This document shows positions 31,665-43,187 of a stretch of 64,000 bases of DNA, piece by piece. How positions within the stretch are numbered: the first letter of the stretch is position 1; each line of letters begins with the position of its first letter. The notes beneath the pieces were generated by a model. That model ran no database searches. It had not been told where the DNA came from and saw nothing but the letters and a program-made list of their open reading frames with translations. Made by a program: the position numbers and the translations under genes. The stretch is from Cordylochernes scorpioides (taxonomy: Eukaryota; Arthropoda; Arachnida; Pseudoscorpiones; Chernetidae): NCBI GenBank assembly GCA_030710605.1, contig CP092863.1, forward strand, positions 140,375,547 through 140,439,546. Reading direction: 5' to 3'.

Positions 31665-32850
31665 AATGCTTCAGTCCTCAATATAAAAGGAGAGGCTATA
31701 GTTAACGATTATATTAAAAGAGAATTCTTCACAAGGGAAGGAAAGGATTCAATTCCAAAATTTATCATTTGAGGCTCTCCAATATTTCACCGTGAAACGC
31801 TGATAAATTATAGAAGCGAACACAAAAACATTTTCTCCAACAAGAAATAGATGTCCCGGGTTTACTTAAGATTAATACATCTTCGAGAAGTAAAATCTAT
31901 ACAGAGAATTCTCCGTTTTTCATGGATTAATATTTAATGTCTAAACTAAACTGGTATATATGTCTTGACATTATGATGTACAATTTAATGAATATATCGA
32001 TATGATTGAATAGAAATGTATATTCATTATTTATATTTAATTGCATATCTATATTCTGATATATATATATATGTAGTAATGTAGTGTTGTTTATGCTGTA
32101 GGATGACTGTAGTGTGGCATGTTGGTTACAGTCGTGGTGGCCACAATGTTTAAAGTGGGTTCAGGCGTGATTGGGATTATACAAAAGGACAAGGCATGTT
32201 GGATGTCACCATAGAGATGGCGAGAGAGTGAAGCCGACACCGATCAAGGCAGGTCTCTCTAGGGGGTCTGTCAATCATCGTGTCTCAGGAGGGACTGATC
32301 TATTTTGAGTCAAAGGGACACACTTGGTACCCTGACATGTTTTTCGGAGTCCTTCCTCTTGACTGGTGCCGGCTGTCACTCAATCGAAATTTATTATTTT
32401 GTTTTGGTAATTATACTATAACTACATGGGGATTTAAGTATATGTTGGAATATATGGCATAAAATGAAGAAGAATATACACTTCAATGGTTATAAGTGTC
32501 AATGAAGGCTACAATCCAAACATACATCCCAAGAATGGAGATCGTCATTTAAAACGACGGAATCTCATTTGATACCAAATCCTGATCACAATCGCAGGAT
32601 GCCGTTGCTGGAAGAGAGCAGGTTCTTTAGAGCCGAAGTATTCCCTACCGGAATCAAAATTCGAGAACTTTTGAATGTCCCGCTATTTAAAGTGATATAG
32701 AGCCCTCTGATGTCTCGCTTATTCAACTTTATTGGTTCCATACAAGTTACGTATAATAAGAGATAGTTATATATATATTTGAAAACATTAGAAAAAAAAT
32801 AGGGTCAGGTGTTGATATTAAAAATAATGAAACCATATACTGACAAGTAG
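31665..32850. other. No gene recognised
   Basis: 32,090-32,430 is less AT-rich, with TCAAGGCAGGTCTCTCTAGG, but without a recognisable domain or repeat. Confidence 0.4.
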
Positions 32851-32854
32851 CACA

Positions 32855-33003
32855 TGTGCTTTTTAGATGGCAGAGCGCCATCTAGTTGAACAGGAAAGCA
32901 TATCCTGACCAGGAGCTCATGTGCTTTTTACTGCTCCAATAGATGACTCTCTGCCATCTAAAAATCACATGTTCTCCTGGTCAGGATATGCTTCCATTAT
33001 TAT
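32855..33003. repeat. Family-1 derived hairpin (no ribozyme)
   Basis: Outer arms TTTTTAGATGGCAGAG / CTCTGCCATCTAAAAA and GCATATCCTGACCAGGAGC in both orientations; deletion derivative of the 41.7 kb element. Confidence 0.75.
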
Positions 33004-33397
33004 ATTTTGTTGTTTAAGATAGCTTAGTGAAACAGACCTGACAGTTGTGTAAAGCTAATGTACGACAACCAGAATTTGGAGTAGAGCTACAAAAAAGAAC
33101 AGACTAATGTATATGCAACAGGTGTCATTTGCATAAATATAGTGTACACAAAGAGTGAATGTTTAAATAAGACAATTGAGCACATATTTGTCTATAGGAG
33201 ATAACTAAGTTCTACTGGAACTTATGATAAAAACAGATGTTTGCAGGACTTACATGGTCAGTTATTGGGAAAACAAAGGCTATTGTAATATTAAGGTATT
33301 TGTTATCTTTTTATTGAGGATGCTTTATCAATAGCACATTATTTCAATCTCTATTTTTATTTTGAACCATATTTATGCAAATTACAGATGTTGTTTG

Positions 33398-33690
33398 GGG
33401 ATCGTTGGACGAGTGGTACAACCGTCGATTTCCGACAGCCACGAACTGGGATCAAATCTCGCAATTGGCACTTTTTTTCTGAATGATAAATTGATTCAAT
33501 GACCACCGATTCTTGCAAAAGTCCAACTCCACTAGTGAGTGAAATTAACCAAACGAGGCTCTCTGGTATATTTGCAAGTACAAAAGTCAAATAGTGTTTT
33601 CTAGAAGTATCGTAATGTGGTGCATTTACTGTAAAAGCAGTCGCCAACAACATCATAATTTTCATAGCCTATATCTTGTGCATTTGTGAT
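33398..33690 (+). mobile_element. SINE-1 full-length
   Basis: Head GGATCGTTGGACGAGTGGTA, degenerate B box, full body and tail. Confidence 0.85.
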
Positions 33691-33849
33691 AATGATAAAA
33701 TCAGCTGCTTCTATATATAAGCCTCTTCTTTCTTGTAGCTCTAGTTCATATACCTGTTGAAGGAAAGTCGTTTAAAAAAGCTCATTATGTATGTCGTGCC
33801 CATTAAAAGAAACGATTTCTCAAGTATTCTTGTTTTAATTATACTTAGG

Positions 33850-34053
33850 GGGGTAAACCTTAAGGAAGTTGTACCTTTCAGCATGTATATCGGGATTCAT
33901 ACAATAACTCTGAAATATATTACAGTGACCTTTATTGAAGACACACGAGATAACCAAGTGTGAACAATATTGCTTTTGTCTCCTTAAAAAAACAAGGAGT
34001 GTGATGTATGCTTAAAATAGGAAACGTCCTTAAGTTTGTCCATGATTGTATTT
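33850..34053 (+). mobile_element. CACTCATGG MITE copy
   Basis: Body intact, left terminus replaced, right terminus CTTAAGTTTGTCCATGATTG. Confidence 0.75.
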
Positions 34054-34727
34054 ATAAAATGAAAAAAAAAATTGTTGATATAAAACAATGAATGTTTGAC
34101 ATTAATGTAGTAAAAGCGGAACAAAACTGAAAGAAAAATCTTTATACATTCTTGGAGTATATTTGAATTGTCCACAAGTTTGATTAGTTTTACGATAATA
34201 TAGTCGGAGTAAATATGTGTGGAAGAGAGAGAGAGAAAAGAGTATATATATATGTCGTAACTATTAAGAATAATGACCACACGTTCTGGAACCTTACATG
34301 ATAACCATTAATCAACGTTAGAATAGCGTCTCTATTCTCGGTGAAGGGGGAGTTTAATGCATTACATATATGTGGAGGTATGTGTCTTGGAATAATGCAT
34401 TTGTTTGAGCCTTACTGCGCCGAACAATCAATTGATTGCGTTGTTTTAATGCCTTTATTAAAGTGGGAGAGATGTCCTTTTGTGCACATGGATACACGTT
34501 CTTTAATATTTACATGTAGGTGATTAATTATAAAATTGCATAAATTGGATTATTTTAAAATATGTATTCGCACACAAATGTTTAAAAGGAAAACTCGTCT
34601 CTCTTTATAGAGGTTGTTTGTGGTTTAGAAACTCGTATTACAAGATGAAGTAATGAACCTTCTGATTTTTAAAAATCCTATATATTTAATTTGATATATA
34701 TTTATTTTTAGAGTTATATTATTCACT

Positions 34728-34954
34728 CATGGAGACAACACTTAAGGAAGTTATACCTTTCAGCATGTATATCGGGATTATAACAATAACTCTGAAAGAT
34801 TTTTGATACACAGTGACCTTTATTAGAGACACACGAGATAACTAAGTGTGAAAAAATTGGCTCTGCCTCCATCAAAAAAAAAAAAAAAAAAAAACAGACG
34901 ACCGGTGACATCAAAAACTTTCCATTTCCTTAAGTTTTGTCCATGAGTGTATAT
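34728..34954 (+). mobile_element. CACTCATGG MITE, complete
   Basis: Both termini present (CACTCATGGAGACAACACTT and TAAGTTTTGTCCATGAGTG), TA on the right side, internal poly-A run of about 22. Confidence 0.82.
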
Positions 34955-35444
34955 TTCAATATTCTCATCGAATTTCAGGTTATATTATGTCATATATTAT
35001 TATATAGGGGGTTGGTGAAGGAGTGATATTAACTTATTTTACTACTGGGCACTATTATCAATTTGTTTCCACGTTGCAATTTCTGGATTAATTGCCCCTT
35101 CTCAAGCCCGAGTTATACAAAGAGGAAGGGGAACAGTAACAAGATCATTAAAAAAACTACGATCAGCTGGTCTAGCTGATAGTACTCTGTAAGGGCTCCT
35201 GATCCAGAAACACAGAATGAGTAGAGTCTGTATTCAAAGATAGGAGCAGCTACACATGGCATCTGTTCCTAATGTTAGAGATACCCATTCGGTATTAAAG
35301 TCGGTCTGCTCCTGAGAAATGCTACCAGTCTTTACAACGAAAAAAAGCGGACCCATGTTACTTCTCTTAATCATGAACGATTCACAGCCTTGGTACCATT
35401 AAGTGATTGAACAGATAAGATATAAAAAATAGACCATCTGCTGG

Positions 35445-35705
35445 TTGTACTTATCCCAAATGAGCCATGATAATCACTGGAAGTGCACGACGCACACACA
35501 TAGAGAGTGGTTCGACTTTTGGCACTTACAAGTATTCGCCAGAGTCTCATTTGGTTACTTGCACTCACTGGTGGAGTTGGACTTCTTCAAGAATCGGAAG
35601 CCATTGAAGCAATTTTATTTACAGAAAAAAAAAAGTGCCTTAGCGGGATTCGATCCCGGGTCGTAGCTGTATAATATAGACAATTTATAACACACCTCCA
35701 CTAAC
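35445..35705 (-). mobile_element. SINE-1 copy
   Basis: Intact B box (minus GGGATCGAATCCCGC) and body; tail shortened. Confidence 0.82.
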
Positions 35706-36309
35706 CCCAAAATACCATCAGAATTGTTAAACGTTTTTCTATATACTTTCTTCCATGTTGTCAACCTATAAGATCATGACATATGCCTATCTCCACCACT
35801 CCAAAAGACCATCAGAATAGTGACAAATATTCCTGTATACTTTCTTCCATTCTATGAATCTACAAGAACATGATAAGAATGGAGACAGACATTAAAAGAA
35901 CATCAGAATTGTATCACATTCTTCTCTATACTTTTTCCAATCTACAAGATGATGACAAGAAATGAGACAGTTATGTGCCTACTTCTGTGGTGTATTTATG
36001 TTGATTTAAAAGTAGAAATATATTTTAGGCTTTATTTATTTAAATGTCTTTTATTACGAGTATACTCGTATATTACACCGTATTAGATGCAAGCTTAAGA
36101 ATTACAAGTTAACAATCGAATGATATGATGATAAATTATATGTTATGATATATAATATATCGCAGAATAATAATCTGTGGATTTATTATATTAATATATT
36201 ATATACAATATTATATTATATAATTAAAATATAAATATACGACAACTTCCATCAACCACCAAAACATAAGAAATGTGACACACATTCTCCTCCCTACACG
36301 TTATTTCAA

Positions 36310-36507
36310 TCTACAAGATGATGACAAGAGAGACAGTACCTCCACCATCCCGCTCCATGTCCAGGTCCCGGGACTGCCCCGCCACCCGCCATCCCTCCAC
36401 GGTCACCAGGCCCCTGAGTACCCTCGGTACCAAACAGCGGAGAACTGCCGTCGACCCCCGGGGCACGAATTCGTCCTGTGTCTCCACCGTGTAGGGCCGA
36501 GGTAGCA
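36310..36507 (-). CDS. Dscam-like Ig-domain exon (first half of domain), partial gene
   Basis: After an acceptor (GTGTGCAG, AG at 36,509-36,508) the phase-1 frame reads LPRPYTVETQDEFVPRGSTA, VLRCLVPRVLRGLVTVEGW: strands A to C of a Dscam-type Ig domain with the first disulphide Cys and the core Trp. A donor G|GTACTG follows ERDGG, again phase 1 (GT about 36,337). GC-rich against an AT-rich background. Its partner half is the 442-622 exon; phases agree if that exon uses the acceptor at 608-607. Exact 3' limit is uncertain. Confidence 0.72.
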
Positions 36508-36644
36508 CTGCACACAGCTTACCGCTATACTCGTGGTTTCACACATGAACATAACAGAACCTATCTGTTTACCTTACAGCTGAACATTGAAATATATAAT
36601 CGTAACTACTGACATCTATAGATGGAAATTTTACCGGAAGGAAA

Positions 36645-36800
36645 TTGATCTAAAGAGACATGGGTCGTCTCTCCCGTCAAAATAGACGTCTAAAACCAGA
36701 AGCCATCTATTGGCCGTCGCCTATCATTATATTATCATAGATGGCGTCTGGTTTTAGACGTCTATTTTGACGGGAGAGGCGACCCTTGTCTCTTTAAATA
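36645..36800. repeat. Family-2 derived hairpin
   Basis: Arms GTCTCTCCCGTCAAAATAGA to GCCATCTAT and complement, ~65 bp, almost no loop. Confidence 0.82.
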
Positions 36801-36914
36801 CTGACATCTATATTGGAATAAAAATCATCTAAACATTATTTTACCTAATAATACGATGCTTTAGCGCGCCATCTGTTATAAAAAAATTGAACTATTTTTA
36901 ACGCCTATGTTTAT

Positions 36915-38010
36915 TCTATATATATAAAAATGAATGTATGTGTGTCTGTTTGTTTGTTTGTTTGTTTGTTCTTTATGCCTGACCAAACCACTTATTGGAT
37001 CGCCATGAAACTTTGGGAAGTTATTTAGTATAGTACTGGGAAGGTTTCTAGCAAATAAAATTTTTGAAATAACTTTTCGCCTAGAAATAATCAAGATAAA
37101 TATTCTAATTTATCTGTTATAATTCAACAATCTGCTCTAAATATTATCATGATGATACGATGATTTTGTAATGTAGAAAATTAGGAAAGACAAAATTCAG
37201 GATGACACGGCAATTTATTTGAGACAAGAATAATGATACAATTCAAAGGCAAGATACTATTCCTTTAACTTCCAATTACCGAGGGAACCAATTAATATTG
37301 ATTTTATTCAACTTATCGAGTATTTTTCAAGGGACCGGGAAAAAATGTTCACTTTATCGAGAGATTCGTTAAACAAACCTTTACTCGGGGAAAACCCGGG
37401 CGAAGCCGGGTACATCCATACAAGAATAATGATACAATTCCAAGGCAAGATACTATTCCTTTAACTTCCAATTACCGAGGGAACCAATTAATATTGATTT
37501 TATTCAACTTATCGAGTATTTTTCAAGGGACCGGGAAAAAATGTTCACTTTATCGAGAGATTCGTTAAACAAACCTTTACTCGGGGAAAACCCGGGCGAA
37601 GCCGGGTACATCCATACAAGAATAATGATACAATTCCAAGGCAAGATACTATTCCTTTAACTTCCAATTACCGAGGGAACCAATTAATATTGATTTTATT
37701 CAACTTATCGAGTATTTTTCAAGGGACCGGGAAAAAATGTTCACTTTATCGAGAGATTCGTTAAACAAACCTTTACTCGGGGAAAACCCGGGCGAAGCCG
37801 GGTACATCCATACAAGAATAATGATACAATTCCAAGGCAAGATACTATTCCTTTAACTTCCAATTACCGAGGGAACCAATTAATATTGATTTTATTCAAC
37901 TTATCGAGTATTTTTCAAGGGACCGGGAAAAAATGTTCAATTTATCGAGAGATTCGTTAGACAAACTTTTACTCGGGTAAAACCCGGGCGAAGCCGGGTA
38001 CGTCCGCTAG
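36915..38010 (+). mobile_element. Helitron-like non-autonomous element with tandem 3' end
   Basis: Starts TCTATATATATAAAAATG, contains (GTTT)n, and ends CTAG followed by T, with a hairpin ACCCGG-GCGAAG-CCGGGT about 10 nt before the end. Helitrons end CTRR after such a hairpin. No Rep/helicase is present. The last 196 bp, hairpin included, is present four times in tandem. The 5' base context (T rather than A) is not ideal, so the class assignment is tentative. Confidence 0.65.
37224..38007 (+). repeat. 196-bp tandem repeat, four units
   Basis: Unit starts (ACAAGAATAATGATAC) at 37,224, 37,420, 37,616 and 37,812; units 1-3 nearly identical, the last slightly diverged. Each ends with the terminal hairpin. 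Confidence 0.95.
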
Positions 38011-38024
38011 TTTTTAAATAAAAA

Positions 38025-38140
38025 AATTTTCAACTGCTCTTACTGCAATGATAAACTAGCGAAACCGCTGGGAGGGTTCACCACTGATGAGCCAGGCCCT
38101 TCCATTATTTTATCATTGCAGTAAGGGCAGTAGAAAATTG
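38025..38140 (+). repeat. GAAAC/CTGATGA element with clear terminal inverted repeats
   Basis: TTACTGCAATGATAAA and its complement enclose GCGAAACCGCTGGGAGGG, CACCACTGATGAGCCAGG, CCTTCC. Confidence 0.82.
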
Positions 38141-38549
38141 TTTTGTTTAAAAAAGAAACATGGGCGTTAAAAATAGTTCAATTTATTTTACCTACATTGA
38201 TTATAACATTCGTTGAAAAGTCAAGAAAAATCAACCACTTGCAATTTAATTCACATAACCCTTATTTTTATAAAAAATAGGAAACTAGTAGACTAAAGGG
38301 AAGTTCTTATTATTCAGTAAAATACGCCTTACATATGATCGGGAATTATCGTCTAATCCAAATCCATTGTATGGATTGGTCAATATTGCTACATAATTAC
38401 ATATTGGTGAGGAAAAAAGGCCCCTTCCTTTTTTAATGAGTACATTACAATCACACACATTACATTACAATTTGTCGTTTTACAATCATAAGCCGCATTA
38501 TATTGTATTATAAATTACCTCATATAATATTTACGAACGGAAAAATATG

Positions 38550-38785
38550 TCCAGGGTAGCCTAGTGGACATGGCATCTGCCCGGTAAGCGAAACACTGTG
38601 GGTTCGTTTCCCATCCCTGGACACTTTTATTTTTCCGTTTATCATTACTCTTCACAATTCATCCTTTCATGCCTCATCTCTAAGGTTAGAAATAGTCGTT
38701 ATTTATCCTTAAAAATAAATTTCGAATTTTCATTTAAAAGAAACTCATGAGGGATATTTTCCAATGTCGTTTTACATTACAATAG
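38550..38785 (+). mobile_element. SINE-2 with intact tRNA-like cloverleaf
   Basis: The first 72 nt fold as a tRNA: acceptor TCCAGGG/CCCTGGA (7 pairs), D stem GCC/GGC, T stem GTGGG/CCCAT, A box TAGCCTAGTGG, B box GGGTTCGTTTCCC. Position 33 of the anticodon loop is C and the anticodon stem has mismatches, so it is a SINE promoter rather than a functional tRNA gene. A shared body follows (ACTCTTCACAATTCATCC). Confidence 0.82.
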
Positions 38786-39133
38786 TTCCACATCTCTAAT
38801 ACAGTCTCAGTCTATATATGTAATCACCCAATGCAAATTAAGTTATTCCTGCACATCCAACCAAACTGTGTGACGCACAAATATTCTAATATTCCCTTCA
38901 AATGGTAGAAATTAGGTGTCTCAAACAATTAGAGAATTCCTGGGGAAATGAAAGTTTTCCATAATGATTCTGACTAATCAACTTTATGGACTTTAGGCAA
39001 TTAGCTACAACGAGATGGCATCGGTGCAATTGCTCCCACTTCCACACGGCCTGGTCATTACCACCTTATGACGGGCCGCTTCCATTTCTATCCCTAACTC
39101 TTCCCTATTTCCTATAGTAGACTTTATATGCGG

Positions 39134-40035
39134 GAAAGTTGGAATGATAATATATTCCTATTCTTATAGGTGTATTGCCATAAAGCTTTATCGTTCAAAT
39201 ACCATTTTGAAGACTTGAAACTATAAGGGTGTCTCAAAAGTTCATGTTTTTCTAATATTATTACTGAGAATACATAATAATACAATTACTTTATACATAA
39301 TACAAAGATATTATACATATGGGCGAATAATATTGGTATTTCAATTTTTTGTAAGTTACGAGCTTACGAACTAAGTTAGGTAAGCTAAGTTACGAACTTT
39401 TGGGACAACCTTGTATAACAGAGTTATAGAAAGGAGAAAGTTGGAATGATAATATACTCCTATTCTTATAAGTGTATTGTCGTAAAGCTTTATCGTTCAA
39501 ACACCATTTTGAAGACTTGAAACTATGAGGTTGTTCCAAAGTTTGTTGTTTTTATTAAAACGTTGTTTTTCTTATTACTTGGCGAATAATATTATTACAG
39601 CGAATACATAATAATACAGTTACTTTATACATAATAGAAAGACATTATTCATAACGGCGAATAATAATAATATTTCCATTTTTTGTAAGTGTTTGCGAAC
39701 TTTTGGGACAACCTTGTGTAACAGAGGTATAGATGGGAGAAATTATTTGAAAAAGTAAAAATCAATATCAGGTAAAAAGTTTCTTTTCAATTTAAATTTG
39801 CAAGCTTTCGAGCAAATATAATGTTCTTCAACGGGCTGATATTCTATGTACTATCTCTAAATAATCTTTATACAGAATATTTACCTTTTCAAATAATTTT
39901 TGGGTAACTATTGCTCACATAAAGATGGGAGAAAGTTGAAATTCTAATATACTCCTATTCTTATAGGTGTATTGAAGTAAAGCTTTATCGTTCAAATACC
40001 ATTTTGAAGACTTGAAAATATATCACTATGAAATT
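39134..40035. repeat. ~302-bp tandem repeat, two units plus a partial third
   Basis: GAAAGTTGGAATGATAATAT recurs at 39,134 and 39,436, and a diverged start at 39,931. An insertion at about 39,740-39,920 separates the third. Confidence 0.8.
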
Positions 40036-40047
40036 TTTATATATACA

Positions 40048-40112
40048 CTCATGGACAAAACTTAAGGAAGTTGTATCTTTTAGAATGTATATCAGGATTC
40101 AGACAATAATCA
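40048..40112 (+). mobile_element. CACTCATGG MITE, left-end fragment
   Basis: CACTCATGGACAAAACTTAA and about 45 bp more. Confidence 0.75.
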
Positions 40113-40119
40113 CTGTTCA

Positions 40120-41035
40120 TAAGTATAATTTCAAGCCTACTTATATCCATTTCAATTCTAATAGTCCCTTAGAATACAGAAAATAACCGTAGTCAGAACT
40201 TTAACAAAACGGTTGTTTACTATTTGCTTTCTTCCAAAATTTAAAGCTATAGATAAATATCAAGAAAAACCTTGGAAAAATATGATATCCATCATCTTTA
40301 CAGAAACATTCTTATATTCTTTCGCAACAGAGAACCGATATCTGTAAACCTATTAAAAATCCAAATCTCTCTCCAGCGCCATATAGTAAAAGATAATTTT
40401 AATACAACACATTAAATTATTATTCTTTATAACAACAAATTGTAGAGAATCTATGAATAAAACGAGAGAAGAACCAAAATTAAAACAAAAAATCTATTGT
40501 GAAACAACAATTAAAAAACCAAAAAGAGCTATTAATTGTAGTTTGAAGGGGATTTCCTAGGTTGGGATGTTTGCTCCTCGACAAAAAGGGCGGATTATAA
40601 GATTCCGTGAACAGGTTTGTTGAGATCAGGTTGTTAATTGTTTATTGTTGGGGATTTCGACGTAAGTTAATTATTTACTTCATAACTTCCCCTTCTCTCT
40701 AATTAATTTTAAATCCACATTTTATATTTTTATCAAGTGTATTTAATAGCTTCCTTCTTTTTATTCATCGTGTTTTGAAGATATAAGCTAGGGATAAATA
40801 TAGACTTTTGAATGAAATTGATTGTTTCGTGTTTAATTTTACTTTCTTGATTCAAGATTAAGCGTGAAAATCGTTTAAAATTACAATTATTTATTACAAT
40901 GAGTTTCTTTTTAATTGAAAATGCTAGCTTTCAAGTAATATTCACTCTTCAACGGGCTTAATTGTTTAAATGTATGAAGATTTTTATATTGAAATTATGT
41001 TGTTAATATAATAAAACCATGTTTGATGTCTTTAT
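40120..41035. other. No gene recognised
   Basis: AT-rich. At 40,905-40,970 (minus) a GTTGAAGAGTGAAT...GAAAGCTAGC motif resembles degraded hammerhead-like tails. Confidence 0.4.
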
Positions 41036-41039
41036 TTCG

Positions 41040-41300
41040 ACTTAGAGCGCTATGTCCCCCTAGGGACGCTTGCACTTTAAAGATAAACAAAATTTTTAAA
41101 GAAGAGAAAGAAAGATATTTTAAATATGTACAGAATTAGTATGCAAGTTAGTTAGATGAAAAGATTAAAAAAATATATATATCAACACAATTGATATATG
41201 TACAAAGGGTTGGTATGCAAATTTATTTAAATGAAATCAAATTGCAAAGTATTGTGTTTATTCGAGAAAAGCAAATTACAGATTTAAAAAAAGTTTTAAG
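41040..41300 (-). repeat. Non-LTR retrotransposon 3' end (CCCCCTAGGG family)
   Basis: GCGCTATGTCCCCCTAGGGA, same 3'-terminal motif as the 17.4 kb relic, opposite orientation. Confidence 0.55.
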
Positions 41301-41672
41301 GAATATTTTATAATGAAAATATGCTAGATATTAGAGAATTATTCAGTTAAAACAATACCAAAAAGAATTAATTACTAAATAAAAGCGTTCCAATGGAATT
41401 TTGTAGTTTATGTAAAACACATATGGTTCTTGAAACAAAAGAATGTCAGGTGGGTCATCTCTAGTGTTGGCCTGTAGCTCACTTATCGCAGTACATTACA
41501 TTTTGTTGAATACATCTCACATTTTCAATCATATAGGATATTAATCTATTTAAGATTAGGCTTCATCTGATAGATGCCTCATCTAATTTTAAGTAACCTG
41601 ATATTATTAATAAAAAAGAAACTATCTAAAATACACACACAAATGGTAAAGTGCAATGAATATTTTTTCAAA

Positions 41673-41947
41673 AAGGCATATCCTTGACGCCCCCATGAGC
41701 TTTTTAGATGGGAAAGGGTCATCTATTGGAACCAAAAATCAACTAAGCGTTGATTTTAACTGGTTCCATAATATATGGTCAACCTATTACAAGGTAATTA
41801 TAAAAGCCAACCACGAACGCGTTTCGGAGCTTATGGCCCTCGTCAGCGTGGTGCAGGCAGTACCTCAGCGTTTAGTTGATTTTTGTTCCACTAGATGGCG
41901 CTCTGCCATATAACAATGCTCATGTGATCAATCAGGATATGCCTCTT
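41673..41947 (-). mobile_element. Hammerhead family-1 element, complete
   Basis: About 275 bp with ~85-bp inverted arms (GGCATATCC, AAAAATCAACTAAGCG, TGATTTTTGTTCCACTAG, ATGGCGCTCTGCC, AGGATATGCC). The ribozyme lies between the arms on the minus strand. No ORF. Confidence 0.8.
41807..41854 (-). ncRNA. Hammerhead ribozyme-like motif, best family-1 copy
   Basis: Stem I six perfect pairs: ACCACG (41,852-41,847) with CGTGGT (41,815-41,810). CTGACGA 41,846-41,840; stem II GGG/CTCC region partly paired; GAAA 41,825-41,822. Stem III is ACG/CGT without a loop, self-complementary; H17 is T41,816, so the site is GUU. Such minimal stem III hammerheads work best as dimers, as known for Penelope-like elements. 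Confidence 0.72.
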
Positions 41948-42284
41948 TTGTTTTTAATATCAAAATTGGAACTTTTTTTTCGCATTTCATTTTATATACG
42001 TAGTAGCGTTTAGAGTATTTATTAAAAAACCAGTTAAAGAAAATGTGTGGAATAAAAAAAATTCATTCATACAAGGTGCCAATTTTCGAACGTACTCTCT
42101 TCATCATGTCATTTCAACCAAATATTTGAAAGCTCTTTTTGCATAAATTAAAGAAATTGTCGCCATATTTATAATACTCAGATAATAAAATAAGTATCCC
42201 TTTTGTTGAAATAATAATAACATTTTATAAATAGAACAACTTTCTTATTACAAAATACAAAATCATTTCAACACCGCAACTCGT

Positions 42285-42345
42285 TTTAATCACCTGATCA
42301 AAGGAAGCTTTCGGATAAGCCCTTCTTCAGCTAACTAGAACGTAT
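42285..42345 (-). repeat. Hammerhead-like family 4, second copy
   Basis: Reverse complement of the 15.5 kb motif: CTGAAGAAGGGCTTATCCGA then AAGCTTCCTTTGATCAGG. Confidence 0.4.
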
Positions 42346-43044
42346 TAACTTTCCTATTGTAATTATTAATTCACTGCCAACTATTCATGTACAAATCGTA
42401 GCGCCATTCCATTTAAAAATGCAATTCCTTATCACCATCATTATGTTTTTTTACTGGAGTGATGAACCATATGTATTGTTTAAATGTATTTTTTTAGGAA
42501 GAGGTGCCAATTTTGGTATATATCTACCTTAAAGAATATTAACGATGCTTTCTTGATTTTTTAAGAGTTAATAAAAGTGCTGGTTAAGTTTTTATGTATA
42601 CACATTATATATATATAATACACAAAATATACCTTTAGAAGAGGGAAGAGACATTACTCTTTGTTTTCCTATATAATTATAAAACTCTGTATATCTATGA
42701 AAGAACGCTTACCAAAATTCAATAGAGATATGAAATACAAAGGTATTTGGTAGAAACACACAACAGTACAAATCACGTACCTATAGTTTAAATCTAAACT
42801 ATAAAATACACAGCCTGTTGAAGGATGTTATTGTACGAAATCTCGCCAAGCTTATATCTCTTCAATAGAGAAACTCGTCGTTTTGACCTTTGATCTCTTC
42901 ATAGCAATGGTATCTGTATATTGCACCTATTGTAAACACTGTAGGACCAAGTGATATTATTTATTATCTTAAAGATAGAGGCTGCCTGGCCGGTATTCAT
43001 AGTTCTTTAGATTAAAGATACCTCATCCAGTAAATCTTTACTAT

Positions 43045-43092
43045 TATCTCGAAGTTTCAACAAAAATCTTTTGTCCTCGTCAGGAACGAACA
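43045..43092 (-). ncRNA. Hammerhead-like motif, family 3 copy a
   Basis: CTGACGA 43,083-43,077, long stem II GACAAAA/TTTTGTT, GAAAC at 43,058-43,054, stem I GAG/TTC. The G of the cleavage triplet is lost (TTC). Confidence 0.55.
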
Positions 43093-43187
43093 AAAATTAA
43101 AACACACACACATTTGGCAAATCTTTAAAATTTATTCTTTTTAATTTTTTAAATGAATTTTAACGCTTTACCAAATGTTTTCATTTT

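Noticed and set aside
32280-32462. 60-codon ORF in the less AT-rich 32.1-32.4 kb patch
   Set aside because: No homology signal and too short to support alone.
38041-38100. Functional hammerhead in the GAAAC/CTGATGA family
   Set aside because: Boxes and stem II exist, but only ~5 nt lie between the presumed cleavage site and CTGATGA, so stem I cannot form. Kept only as a structural oddity.
38550-38621. True tRNA gene
   Set aside because: Non-canonical anticodon loop (C33) and mismatched anticodon stem, followed by a SINE body shared with 15.7 kb.
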